From positions 274,538 to 338,537 of the forward strand of contig NZ_BEYR01000007.1 in assembly GCF_002933815.1 (NCBI RefSeq): a stretch of DNA of 64,000 bases. The letters are read 5' to 3'. The position numbers and the translations under genes are program-made. The notes beneath the pieces are model-generated. The model was not told where the DNA came from. It did no database searches and was given only the letters and a program-made list of their open reading frames with translations. Origin of the DNA: Sphingobacterium sp. HMA12. Its GTDB lineage: Bacteria > Bacteroidota > Bacteroidia > Sphingobacteriales > Sphingobacteriaceae. This document shows, piece by piece, positions 54,490-63,100 of this stretch (its first letter is position 1; each line of letters begins with the position of its first letter).

Positions 54490-54531
54490 TTTCTAGGATA
54501 AACTTATACGTGGTTGATTGTAGAATTCAAA

Positions 54532-54951
54532 ATGAAAGTAGTTGTATATAATGTGAGGTCATTTGAAAAAGAGTTTTGGGCATTGGCCAATGCAAAACAG
54601 CATGATCTAACTTTGATTTCAAACGGATTAAATGCCGAAACGCAAAATTACGCGCGCGGGAAGGATGCGGTTGTCATCTCTGGAGGAGATATTTTGGATG
54701 ATAAAATGCTACTTAATTTGAAGGAATTGGGGATCAATAAGATCATGACAAGGAGTAAAGAAACATCCCATATTGATTTGGTGAAGGCAGGCACACTGAG
54801 CATTCAGATTGCTAATGCGCCTTTTGAGGATCAAAGCCCAAAAGGACTCGCAGAACAGACTGTTCGGAATCTCAATCTCTGGGGAATGGAAAAATGTGTT
54901 GGTAAAGCATGTTGTTGTTTAAGTGACTGCGCAAAAAATAATTTTCAATGA
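54532..54951 (+). CDS. D-lactate-dehydrogenase-like N-terminal domain with Cys-rich tail
   Basis: 139 residues from the ATG at 54532. It follows the N-terminal catalytic domain of D-lactate dehydrogenases (MKVVVYNVRSFEKEFWALANAKQHDLTL, IMTRSKETSHIDLVKAG, SPKGLAEQTVRNL) and stops where the NAD-binding Rossmann domain would begin. Instead it ends in a tail holding all five cysteines of the protein: Cys122, 127, 128, 129 and 133 (CVGKACCCLSDC). It therefore cannot act as a dehydrogenase alone. The tail could bind metal or sense redox state. Its stop overlaps the hemN start (ATGA), so they are translationally coupled. The function is unknown. It is probably conserved, since the frame is intact and heads the operon. 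Confidence 0.75.
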   Translation: MKVVVYNVRSFEKEFWALANAKQHDLTLISNGLNAETQNYARGKDAVVISGGDILDDKMLLNLKELGINKIMTRSKETSHIDLVKAGTLSIQIANAPFEDQSPKGLAEQTVRNLNLWGMEKCVGKACCCLSDCAKNNFQ

Positions 54952-56318
54952 GTACACAAGACAGGACTATGGCGGAATTGGTGCAAAAATACAATGTTGC
55001 GGCACCACGGTACACCAGTTATCCAACGGTCCCATTTTGGGACGAGAAAACGTTTTCTACCAACGGCTGGATGGATCAGGTATACCGTACTTTCAAACAG
55101 TCAAAAGATAGGGGGCTAAGTCTGTATATACATCTTCCTTTTTGCGAGAGCTTATGCACATACTGTGGCTGTAATACGCGTATTACGAAAAATCATCAGG
55201 TTGAACTGCCCTATATTGTGGCCCTTCTGAAGGAATGGGAGATGTATCGGGCTGTTTTTGAAGGCGAGAAACCGCTCGTGTCAGAAATACATCTAGGCGG
55301 CGGTACACCGACATTTTTTCAACCCGAGAACCTGAAATTGTTGATAGAGGGAATTCTTGAACATGTCGATGTCACAGCAGATCGCTCTTTTTCATTTGAA
55401 GCGCACCCTGCTAATACCACAACCGAGCACCTACAGATTCTTTTCGACCTAGGCTTCCGTCGTCTCAGCTTAGGGATACAGGATTTCGATCCTTTGGTGC
55501 AGTTTATGATCAATAGACAGCAGACCTTTGAGGAAGTAGAAGCGGTGATGTTGAATGCCAGAGAGATCGGTTTTGAATCCATTAATTTCGATTTGATCTA
55601 CGGATTGCCTAAGCAGACCCAGGCATCTGTACAGGATACAATTGAAAAATCTATGCTGCTCAAGCCAGACCGTATATCTTTTTATAGTTATGCCCATGTC
55701 CCTTGGTTAAAACCCGGGCAGCGGCATTATACCGAGGCGGATCTGCCGAAGGGGACTGCCAAACTAGCGCTTTATAATCTCGGGAAAAAGATGATTCTGG
55801 CACAGGGATACGCAGATATCGGGATGGATCATTTTGCGAAAAAAGATGATGAACTTTATTTGGCTTTCCAAGAGGGACGCTTGCACCGTAATTTTATGGG
55901 CTATGCGGATCGGTTTAATCCCTTATTAATTGGCCTTGGTGTGTCTTCGATCAGTGACGCCTGGGGTGGTTTCGCACAAAACGTGAAAACAGTTGAGGAA
56001 TATCATAAGCTGATCGCATCGGGTGTGTTGCCCGTAGTGAAAGGACATATACTTCATGCGGAAGATCTTGTCATAAGACGTTATATCCTTGATATGATGT
56101 GTATAGGTAAAGTACAATTGGATCCTACATCGGATTTAACTGAGCAGATTAAAGATGAATTGTCAACATTGGTCCAAGACGGCTTAGTCAGCATAGAAGG
56201 AGATCTGATTCGATGCACTACTATCGGACGTTCATTTCTACGGAATATATGTATGGCTTTTGATCAACGTTTTTTAAAGCTGCGTACAAAAACGCAGTTA
56301 TTTAGTGAAGCAATTTAA
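54948..56318 (+). CDS. hemN: Oxygen-independent coproporphyrinogen III oxidase
   Basis: 456 residues, cytoplasmic radical SAM enzyme. The [4Fe-4S] motif is Cys66-x3-Cys70-x2-Cys73 in LPFCESLCTYCGCNT, with the extra Cys75 typical of true HemN. YTSYPTVPFW, HLGGGTPTFF, FEAHPANTT and DLIYGLPKQT are family landmarks, and the length fits HemN, not the shorter HemW. It makes protoporphyrinogen IX without oxygen, so it is needed in low O2. The start overlaps the upstream gene by 4 bases and ccoI follows after 8 bases. A near-FNR site precedes the operon. Confidence 0.96.
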   Translation: MSTQDRTMAELVQKYNVAAPRYTSYPTVPFWDEKTFSTNGWMDQVYRTFKQSKDRGLSLYIHLPFCESLCTYCGCNTRITKNHQVELPYIVALLKEWEMYRAVFEGEKPLVSEIHLGGGTPTFFQPENLKLLIEGILEHVDVTADRSFSFEAHPANTTTEHLQILFDLGFRRLSLGIQDFDPLVQFMINRQQTFEEVEAVMLNAREIGFESINFDLIYGLPKQTQASVQDTIEKSMLLKPDRISFYSYAHVPWLKPGQRHYTEADLPKGTAKLALYNLGKKMILAQGYADIGMDHFAKKDDELYLAFQEGRLHRNFMGYADRFNPLLIGLGVSSISDAWGGFAQNVKTVEEYHKLIASGVLPVVKGHILHAEDLVIRRYILDMMCIGKVQLDPTSDLTEQIKDELSTLVQDGLVSIEGDLIRCTTIGRSFLRNICMAFDQRFLKLRTKTQLFSEAI

Positions 56319-56326
56319 TAGGGGAT

Positions 56327-58720
56327 ATGGCGGTAACTAAGGAACAAGTACAACGAATCGAAAAATGTTTCCACTGTGGAGACAAAATCGAAGAAACGGG
56401 TTACCATCTCGATGAGCATGATTTTTGCTGCCTGGGATGCCAAACGGTATATCAGGTTTTGCAGGATGGAGGGATGCAGCAATACTACCGTTATAATCAG
56501 CATCCGGGAAAATCCAATAAAGAAAAGCAAGCGGATTTTTCATACTTGGATGAACCTCAGATCGCTGCTAAATTAGTTGATTTTAGGGATGATAAAATTA
56601 CTGTTATTACTTTTTATATTCCCGCTATCCATTGTAGCTCATGTATTTGGCTATTGGAAAATCTCTATAAGCTAAATCCAAATGTACTGCAGTCTCGGGT
56701 GGACTTTATGAAAAAACAGGCTAGTATCACCTTTAACCATACTTTACTTCCCCTGAAAGATTTAGTTTACCTTTTGGTGAATATTGGCTATGATCCCAAA
56801 ATAACTTTGCAGGATGTCGTTAAAGAGGGGAATAAGAATAATCTGAACCCCTTGGTTGCCAAGATTGCAGTAGCTGGATTCTGCTTTGGAAATTCGATGT
56901 TATTTAGCTTTCCGGACTACTTTGGTATGGGGGCCTTTGAAAAGGAGTATGCGCGTTTTTTCGGTTACATCAATTTAGCTTTTGGGGTGCCGGTTTTGTT
57001 GTATTGTGCTTCAGATTACTTTAAGTCTGCGTATGTCAGTTTGAAACAAAAAAGATTAAACCTGGATGTTCCGTTGGCCTTGGGAATATTGGTCCTGTTT
57101 CTACGTTCGACATTTGAGGTAATGACCCAGACAGGAGCCGGTTTTACAGATACTTTATGTAGTTTGGTGTTCTTTATTCTTATCGGAAAGTGGGTACAGC
57201 AGCGCACTTATTACCACATTTCTTTTGAAAGGGATTATCGGAGCTATTTCCCCGTTGCGGTAACCGTGCTTACTGAAAATGGAGACAAGCCTGTACAATT
57301 GGCGGATATTCATACCGGCGACCGTATCCTCGTTCGTAATAATGAGATTATTCCGGCAGACGCCATACTATTAAAAGGCGATGCGGCAATTGACTTTAGT
57401 TTTGTAACCGGCGAATCAAGCCCGGTGAGCAAAACCTTAGGGGAAATTATTTATGCAGGGGGACGTCAGATAGGGGAGGCAATAGAACTGGAAGTCATAA
57501 AGCCGATTTCACAGTCGTATCTGACCAAATTATGGAATAATGAAAACTACAAAGATTACGATAAGCATTTTCAGACTTTTGTGAACTTTATAAGTAAATA
57601 TTTTACTGTTGTTTTATTGGCGATCGCTTTTTTAGCGGCGCTATATTGGGCTGTGGATGGTAGTGCCAATAGGGCCTGGGGAGCTTTTACGGCAGTGCTG
57701 ATTATCGCATGTCCTTGTGCATTGGCGTTGAGCTCTCCATTTACCCTATCTGCGGCATTAAGTATTTTCGATCGAAACAAATTCTATGTTAAAAATACCG
57801 CTGCAATCGAACAGATGGCAACGATAGATACACTCGTTTTCGACAAAACAGGAACTATTTCTTCGCCCAAAGCAACTTCCATTTATTTTGAGGGAAAACT
57901 TACCACAGATGAAAAAAAGCAACTCAATGCAGTATGCCGAAACTCTAGTCATCCGTTAAGCCGGGAGATCGTGAAATGGCTGAATGTATCATCGGATATT
58001 CCGGTGAGAAATTTCAAAGAGTTTCCCGGAAAAGGAATGACGGCCGAGCTTGCTGGGCAGGTTGTTAAGATCGGTAGCGCCAATTTTTTGAATATAGGGA
58101 ACATCAAGACCGACGGATCTGTCGTATTCATATGCGTGGGTGAGGAACTGAAAGGATATTTTACCATGGAACAGGCATGGAGAACTGGCCTGTCGGCGTT
58201 GATCGAAGATTTCAGACCTCGTTACGACCTGCATCTTATATCGGGAGATAATGACCGACGTCTGGATGCACTAAAATTGATTTTTCCCTCAGAGGCTTGC
58301 TTGATGTTTAACCAGTCACCAATGGAAAAACTGGGTCGTATTCATAGATTTCAGCAGGACGGAAAACATGTCTGTATGATCGGTGATGGATTGAATGATG
58401 CCGGAGCATTGCGTAAAGCTGATTTGGGAATTGCCGTCAGTGATGATATCAATAACTTTTCACCTGGCTGTGACGCTATTCTTGATGGCGAATCATTTTC
58501 AAAACTATCCGATTTCTTTGCTTTCAGTAAAGATGCTGTAAAGGTGATTCACATGAGTTTTGGAATATCTTTACTTTATAATATAATCGGGCTGAGTTTT
58601 GCCATTCAGGGGATTATGTCGCCTTTATTTGCAGCAATTTTGATGCCTATAAGTACAGTTACGATCATCTCATTTACCAGCATAATGACAAGATGGTATG
58701 CAAAACGTCATAAACTATAG
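56327..58720 (+). CDS. ccoI: Copper-transporting P-type ATPase for cbb3 oxidase (CcoI/FixI)
   Basis: 797 residues. The N-terminus has a Cys-rich cluster (CFHCGDKI, FCCLGCQ) and an HMA domain with CxxC in HCSSCIWLL, as in CcoI. Eight membrane segments follow. The ion-pathway motif is CPC in IIACPCALALSS; the phosphorylation site is DKTGTIS; HP reads SSHPLSREI; the hinge is GDGLNDAGAL. It exports Cu(I) across the inner membrane for assembly of the CuB centre of cytochrome cbb3. It lies between hemN and ccoS in one operon, which supports the cbb3 role over general copper efflux. Confidence 0.95.
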   Translation: MAVTKEQVQRIEKCFHCGDKIEETGYHLDEHDFCCLGCQTVYQVLQDGGMQQYYRYNQHPGKSNKEKQADFSYLDEPQIAAKLVDFRDDKITVITFYIPAIHCSSCIWLLENLYKLNPNVLQSRVDFMKKQASITFNHTLLPLKDLVYLLVNIGYDPKITLQDVVKEGNKNNLNPLVAKIAVAGFCFGNSMLFSFPDYFGMGAFEKEYARFFGYINLAFGVPVLLYCASDYFKSAYVSLKQKRLNLDVPLALGILVLFLRSTFEVMTQTGAGFTDTLCSLVFFILIGKWVQQRTYYHISFERDYRSYFPVAVTVLTENGDKPVQLADIHTGDRILVRNNEIIPADAILLKGDAAIDFSFVTGESSPVSKTLGEIIYAGGRQIGEAIELEVIKPISQSYLTKLWNNENYKDYDKHFQTFVNFISKYFTVVLLAIAFLAALYWAVDGSANRAWGAFTAVLIIACPCALALSSPFTLSAALSIFDRNKFYVKNTAAIEQMATIDTLVFDKTGTISSPKATSIYFEGKLTTDEKKQLNAVCRNSSHPLSREIVKWLNVSSDIPVRNFKEFPGKGMTAELAGQVVKIGSANFLNIGNIKTDGSVVFICVGEELKGYFTMEQAWRTGLSALIEDFRPRYDLHLISGDNDRRLDALKLIFPSEACLMFNQSPMEKLGRIHRFQQDGKHVCMIGDGLNDAGALRKADLGIAVSDDINNFSPGCDAILDGESFSKLSDFFAFSKDAVKVIHMSFGISLLYNIIGLSFAIQGIMSPLFAAILMPISTVTIISFTSIMTRWYAKRHKL

Positions 58721-58725
58721 TTGTT

Positions 58726-58887
58726 ATGGAAATCATGTATATTCTAATCGGTTGTAGTGTTCTATTGGCTTTGGTATTTTTATGCGCTTTCTTCTGGGCG
58801 AATAAGTCAGGCCAGCACGACGATACTTATACCCCTTCAGTAAGAATTCTGTTTGATGATGAAATAATAGAAGAAGAGGAAAAATAG
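58726..58887 (+). CDS. ccoS: Cbb3-type cytochrome oxidase assembly protein CcoS
   Basis: 53 residues, short enough to be missed by length cut-offs. MEIMYILIGCSVLLALVFLCAFFW is one membrane helix; it is followed by ANKSGQHDD, the PSVRILFDDE segment and an acidic end (IIEEEEK). The single helix followed by a soluble (S/G)GQxDD-like turn is typical of CcoS. It begins 5 bases after the ccoI stop, the usual ccoI-ccoS order. CcoS is needed for heme and copper insertion into cbb3 oxidase, though its mechanism is unclear. The oxidase genes ccoN/O/P, usually next in line in Bacteroidota, do not follow. Confidence 0.9.
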   Translation: MEIMYILIGCSVLLALVFLCAFFWANKSGQHDDTYTPSVRILFDDEIIEEEEK

Positions 58888-58898
58888 ATTAGTGTTAA

Positions 58899-58912
58899 CT
58901 AAAACGTTATCG
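58899..58912. promoter_or_regulatory. Candidate LacI-family operator upstream of the uxu genes
   Basis: ctaaaacgttatcg is a pseudo-palindrome about a central CG (10 of 14 bases symmetric), the form used by LacI/GalR regulators. It lies 82 bases before the SDR gene. A LacI-type regulator is encoded just beyond the two genes. Confidence 0.4.
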
Positions 58913-58994
58913 TAATTAAATCAATTACTTTTTTTTGTAATTAAGGTTATTATCAATAAAATTGGGGGTAAATACCAATTTGAAATAGAAATAC

Positions 58995-59813
58995 ATGAGT
59001 AATAACCCATTTTCATTAAAAGATAAAGTTGTCGTTATCACGGGCGGTACAGGAATTCTAGGTGAGGCATTTGTGGAAGCGCTGGCTGAAGCGGAGGCAA
59101 GAGTTGCTATCCTTGGACGTAATCAGCAGATCGGAGCGGAGCGTGTGCAGCAAGTGGAATCCCTTGGTGGGGAGGCCATATTTGTAGAAGTAGATATTAT
59201 GGACGAGCAGGATGTCGCCAGGGCAAAGGATGAAATCCTCGAAAAATGGGGACGAATAGACGGTCTGGTGAATGCTGTCGGCGGAAATATCCCGGGCGCA
59301 ACAATAGGAGCTGACCAAGATCTGTTTGCAAGTAATATTCAGGACACCATCAAAGCGATCGAGCTGAACCTCTATGGAACAATTATTCCTACACATATTA
59401 TTGGTCGTGTAATAGCAGAAAGCGGAAAAGGAGTGATCGTTAATATTTCCTCCCTGACTGCAAGCCGGCCCTTCACACGTGTACTAGGATATACAGTGGC
59501 TAAACACGGTATTGATGGTTATACAAAATGGATGGCAACGGAACTTGCGCAACGTTACGGTGATCAAGTTCGCGTCAATGCAATTGCTCCGGGCGTCTTC
59601 CTGACCAAACAAAACAAAAATCTATTAATAAACTCCGACGGTAGCTATAGTGAACGAACCAAGCGGATACTTAGCGGAACACCTTATAATCGGCTGGGAA
59701 ATCCGCGGGAATTAAAAGGAACTTTAATCTATTTGTTGAGCGATGCCTCAGCATTTGTAACTGGAGAGACGGTTTTTGTGGATGGTGGCTTTAATGCATG
59801 GTGTGGCGTTTAA
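58995..59813 (+). CDS. SDR-family oxidoreductase, probable D-mannonate oxidoreductase
   Basis: 272 residues, cytoplasmic. Classic short-chain dehydrogenase: cofactor motif TGGTGILG (residues 16-23), NAVGGN in the NNAG position, catalytic Ser152/153 in NISS, Tyr166 and Lys170 in YTVAK. The end GETVFVDGGFNAWCGV is also typical. In Bacteroidota an SDR of this kind replaces the classical UxuB and converts D-fructuronate to D-mannonate. The adjacent mannonate dehydratase gene, 12 bases downstream, supports that. The substrate is assigned by context. Confidence 0.87.
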   Translation: MSNNPFSLKDKVVVITGGTGILGEAFVEALAEAEARVAILGRNQQIGAERVQQVESLGGEAIFVEVDIMDEQDVARAKDEILEKWGRIDGLVNAVGGNIPGATIGADQDLFASNIQDTIKAIELNLYGTIIPTHIIGRVIAESGKGVIVNISSLTASRPFTRVLGYTVAKHGIDGYTKWMATELAQRYGDQVRVNAIAPGVFLTKQNKNLLINSDGSYSERTKRILSGTPYNRLGNPRELKGTLIYLLSDASAFVTGETVFVDGGFNAWCGV

Positions 59814-59825
59814 CGAAATTTTGAG

Positions 59826-60986
59826 ATGAATAAATTAGAACAAACATGGCGTTGGTACGGCCCCAACGATCCGGTATCCTTACAGGATGTTAAACAGGCC
59901 GGTGCAACGGGCATTGTGACGGCACTTCATCATATTCCCCATGGGGAAGTTTGGCCTCTGACCGATATTCAGGAACGAAAACGTATTATCGAAGATGCAG
60001 GCTTAGTTTGGTCGGTGGTCGAGAGCGTGACGGTTCATGAAGAAATTAAGACAAAAGGACCGAAAGTTGATGAGTATATCGCTAAGTATAACCAGACATT
60101 AGCCAACCTTGCCCAATGCGGTATTAAAACTGTCTGCTATAATTTTATGCCGGTATTGGATTGGACCAGAACACAATTGGATCTATTGATGGCGGATGGT
60201 TCAAAGGCGCTTTATTTCGACTGGATCGACCTGGCACTTTTTGATATTTTTATTTTAAAAAGAGTCTCCGCAGAAAAGGATTATGCAGAGGATATCGTAA
60301 AAAGGGCGACTGTGCGTTTTGGTGAAATTTCTGAACAACAAAAAGATCGGTTGGCAAATGTTGTGCTGATGGGGATTCCGGGAGAAAAAAATGTTGAATT
60401 GGATGCATTGAAGGCTAGTATTGATACCTATAAACATATTGGAAGAGAAGGGTTGCGTAGAAATCTTGTCTACTTTTTAAATGGAATTTCTGCCATATGT
60501 GAGGATAATGGTATCCGTATGACCATCCATCCGGACGATCCACCATATCCGATCTTAGGTTTGCCTCGTATTGCGAGCAATGAAGAGGATCTAAACTATA
60601 TACTGAACGAAGTGCCTCAAGAATTTAACGGCATCTGTTTTTGTACAGGTTCTTTAGGTGCCAGTCAGACCAATGATTTGCCCACGATATTGGAGCAAGT
60701 CAAACAAAGGGTAAACTTTGTTCATTTACGGAATGTAAAGAAAGATGCTATAGGCAGTTTCTTTGAAGCAGACCATTTGGATGGAGACGTGAATATGTAT
60801 AAGATTATGCAAATCCTAGTCGCTGAGAACCAATTGAGATCCGCAGCAATACCTTTTAGACCAGATCATGGGCATCAGATGCTGGATGATCTTCATAAAG
60901 TCACAAATCCAGGCTATTCTGCTATCGGTCGCTTAAGAGGTTTAGCTGAATTGCGGGGATTGGAGTATGGAATCATGGGTGAGTAA
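59826..60986 (+). CDS. uxuA: Mannonate dehydratase
   Basis: 386 residues, cytoplasmic, TIM-barrel enzyme of the xylose-isomerase-like group. WRWYGPNDPVSLQDVKQAGATGIVTALHHIP at the start and MTIHPDDPPYPILGLPRI and FCTGSLGASQ in the middle are signature segments; HLRNVKKD and FRPDHGHQM hold further metal-site residues. It removes water from D-mannonate to give 2-keto-3-deoxygluconate. It forms an operon with the SDR gene and ends at a probable bidirectional terminator. KdgK/KdgA genes for the next steps are not in the window. Confidence 0.96.
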   Translation: MNKLEQTWRWYGPNDPVSLQDVKQAGATGIVTALHHIPHGEVWPLTDIQERKRIIEDAGLVWSVVESVTVHEEIKTKGPKVDEYIAKYNQTLANLAQCGIKTVCYNFMPVLDWTRTQLDLLMADGSKALYFDWIDLALFDIFILKRVSAEKDYAEDIVKRATVRFGEISEQQKDRLANVVLMGIPGEKNVELDALKASIDTYKHIGREGLRRNLVYFLNGISAICEDNGIRMTIHPDDPPYPILGLPRIASNEEDLNYILNEVPQEFNGICFCTGSLGASQTNDLPTILEQVKQRVNFVHLRNVKKDAIGSFFEADHLDGDVNMYKIMQILVAENQLRSAAIPFRPDHGHQMLDDLHKVTNPGYSAIGRLRGLAELRGLEYGIMGE

Positions 60987-61028
60987 CGATCGTATCAAAG
61001 TGTTTAACTAAGGAGCATACTAACAAAG

Positions 61029-61084
61029 AAAAAATACAGTCGGGAGATAATGAGCATTTGCGATATTTTCCAACTGTATTTTTT
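61029..61084. terminator. Probable bidirectional terminator after uxuA
   Basis: Twelve-base arms aaaaaatacagt (61029-61040) and actgtatttttt (61073-61084) with A/T tracts on both outer sides. The 32-base loop is larger than usual, so confidence is moderate. It lies between convergent uxuA and the LacI-type gene. Confidence 0.6.
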
Positions 61085-61116
61085 TATTCAATACCCAATA
61101 GAAGTGTAGAGAGAGC

Positions 61117-62139
61117 CTATAACGAAGATTTTCTTACAATAAGCTGTGTCGGAAGTTCGATGGTTTCAAATTCGTAAATTGGTCTTGTCTGATTGATGGT
61201 GTCAACCAGTTTTTTCGTTGCTATTTCTCCAATTTCAGTTGCGGGTTGCACGACTGTTGACAGTGCAGGATTTAATGACGCTGCGATTTGGGTATTGGAG
61301 AATCCTATGACAGCGACTTGGGCTGGAACTTCTATCTGAAGTTCAGCCAGAATTCCCAATGTTCTTGTAGTGATAATATCCGTTGCACCAAAAATTGCAT
61401 CGATGTTTTTGTAATCAAGATATTCCTTGATGATAATTTCTTTTATCGTTTTGTCCAAATCAACGACACTGTTAAAACTACATTCAATGTAATGTTTTTC
61501 ATTAAAAGGGATACCTGCATCGGAAAGGGCGGCCTTGAAGCCATTTAAACGTTCTACTGCAACCCCTAGGTTTTTCCCCGTAACATGTAATATATTTCGT
61601 TTTCCTTGTTGAATGAGGTGTTGGGTCGCATTGTATGCTCCCTGGAAGTTATTAACCCCTACTTTGAATGTATCCAATTTATGGTTGATCCGGTCGAATA
61701 TGACAACAGGTATTTTAGCTTTAATAAGATCTTTAAGCTCTTCAATATTCGATCCAGACGACACGGGTGCGATCATTAGACCGTCTATACCGCGCATTCT
61801 TAATACGTCTATACAATTTTTCTCGATACGTTCATCCTCTCTACTTTGCATGAATATAATATCGTAGATGGTTTGCTGAGAGGCAATCTGGATTCCATCG
61901 AGAATCTGTGACACGAAGGTATTGCTGATATTGGAAACAATAACTCCAATGGTATTTGATTTTCCAATTTTTAAACTCCTTGCTAATTTATTTGGATGAA
62001 AATTATGCTTCTTGGCATATTCCTGAACCAATTTTTTCGTTGCTTCACTGATTTCGTAGCTGTCTGACAGGGCTTTGGAAACGGTGGAAACAGAAATGTT
62101 GAGTTCTAAAGCTATATCTTTCAGGGTAGTTCTGCTCAT
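61117..62139 (-). CDS. LacI/GalR-family transcriptional regulator
   Basis: 340 residues from the ATG at 62139; a GTG one codon upstream is less likely. The LacI helix-turn-helix (TTLKDIALELNISVSTVSKALSDSYEIS) with hinge helix region (HPNKLARSLKIGKS) is followed by a periplasmic-binding-protein-like ligand domain (TIGVIVSNISNTFVSQILDGIQIA, DGLMIAPVSSGSNIE, AVIGFSNTQIAASLNPALSTVVQP). It is a sugar-responsive repressor or activator. It faces the SDR-uxuA genes tail to tail, so hexuronate-derived effectors are likely. It may also control genes outside this window. Confidence 0.93.
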   Translation of the reverse strand: MSRTTLKDIALELNISVSTVSKALSDSYEISEATKKLVQEYAKKHNFHPNKLARSLKIGKSNTIGVIVSNISNTFVSQILDGIQIASQQTIYDIIFMQSREDERIEKNCIDVLRMRGIDGLMIAPVSSGSNIEELKDLIKAKIPVVIFDRINHKLDTFKVGVNNFQGAYNATQHLIQQGKRNILHVTGKNLGVAVERLNGFKAALSDAGIPFNEKHYIECSFNSVVDLDKTIKEIIIKEYLDYKNIDAIFGATDIITTRTLGILAELQIEVPAQVAVIGFSNTQIAASLNPALSTVVQPATEIGEIATKKLVDTINQTRPIYEFETIELPTQLIVRKSSL

Positions 62140-62955
62140 CACGTTGGAGGTTATTATGAGAAGATAAATCTACATAAAAAAATAGACAAACAAGCTTTTT
62201 TTGATAATTATCCAGGGTTTACGTTGTAACAATAATATAAGTCCGGTGTATAGCAGTTTTATGTTTAACAAGTTCAATTTTTATGTGTTTCTTTTCCGAA
62301 AAACTCCATTTCCAGTGAGTCTATCTGGGTGTTTGGCCTATTTTGAAGTTTTTTAGGCTGCGGTTCGGGAGCGATCCCTCGCTGCATCAGGCTTTAAGTG
62401 TACCTGAATGCAGATGTTAGCATGGTCTGTTCCTCCTGCGAATGAGGTTCTAGCGTGTTTAACTCGGAGTCACTACAGACTCAACGTGGAAAGAGTACGG
62501 ATTCATCCTGAAGCGGTCCCGACTGAGATACGAAGCTGTCCCGAGGTTTATCCCCTGTGCAGCCGATTGAGCCGGGAGCTACACAAGGAATATTATATAT
62601 TAACCTGCTGGTTATATCGTTTGGTCCTTGGCTGGGGACGAGACTGGTTTAATACGAGGGGAGTGAAATCCCAAGTATTCCCTTTGATTCAAAATAAAAG
62701 GAATCTCCTGGTATTGCCCATTTTTGGTTGGATCTCCTAACGGCCTTTTTTTGATCCGTGTTCGGATATCGCTCGTCCCCGCTTCGCCGATATTCGGGAT
62801 TTTCCTATAGATTCTCTACCGTTTCCCTATCGTTTGGATAGGTAATGGATGGTTAAATGGTCGAGAAAAGCCGAGGAAGATAGCGGGAAGGTGCGAACAA
62901 AGCCCGCAAGCAGGATACTTTTGCTTTTAGGGAGACCAATTCTGGTATTTTTTAG

Positions 62956-62996
62956 GTATAAGTCAAATATTAAATAAGTATAAGTCAAATATTAAA
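62956..62996. repeat. Two-copy direct repeat
   Basis: gtataagtcaaatattaaa occurs at 62956-62974 and 62978-62996, with a period of 22 bases. Confidence 0.8.
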
Positions 62997-63017
62997 GTAG
63001 CAATAACCTACTATTAA

Positions 63018-63100
63018 GTTAGGGTACAGTTAGGTATTGGCTAGGTTTTAGCTAAACAAAACCTAACCAATACCTAAACAAAACCTAAATAAACCCTAAC
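63018..63100. repeat. Long hairpin with CCTAA-type repeats
   Basis: Twenty-base arms (63030-63049 and 63058-63077) pair with one mismatch around an 8-base loop. An outer 7-bp helix pairs gttaggg (63018-63024) with ccctaac (63094-63100). The right half repeats a(a)acctaa four times. Confidence 0.75.

Noticed and set aside
62408..62740. Open frame of 110 codons on the plus strand
   Set aside because: Composition and sequence look random, it has no promoter, signal or motif, and the region has several hairpins. I treat it as non-coding.
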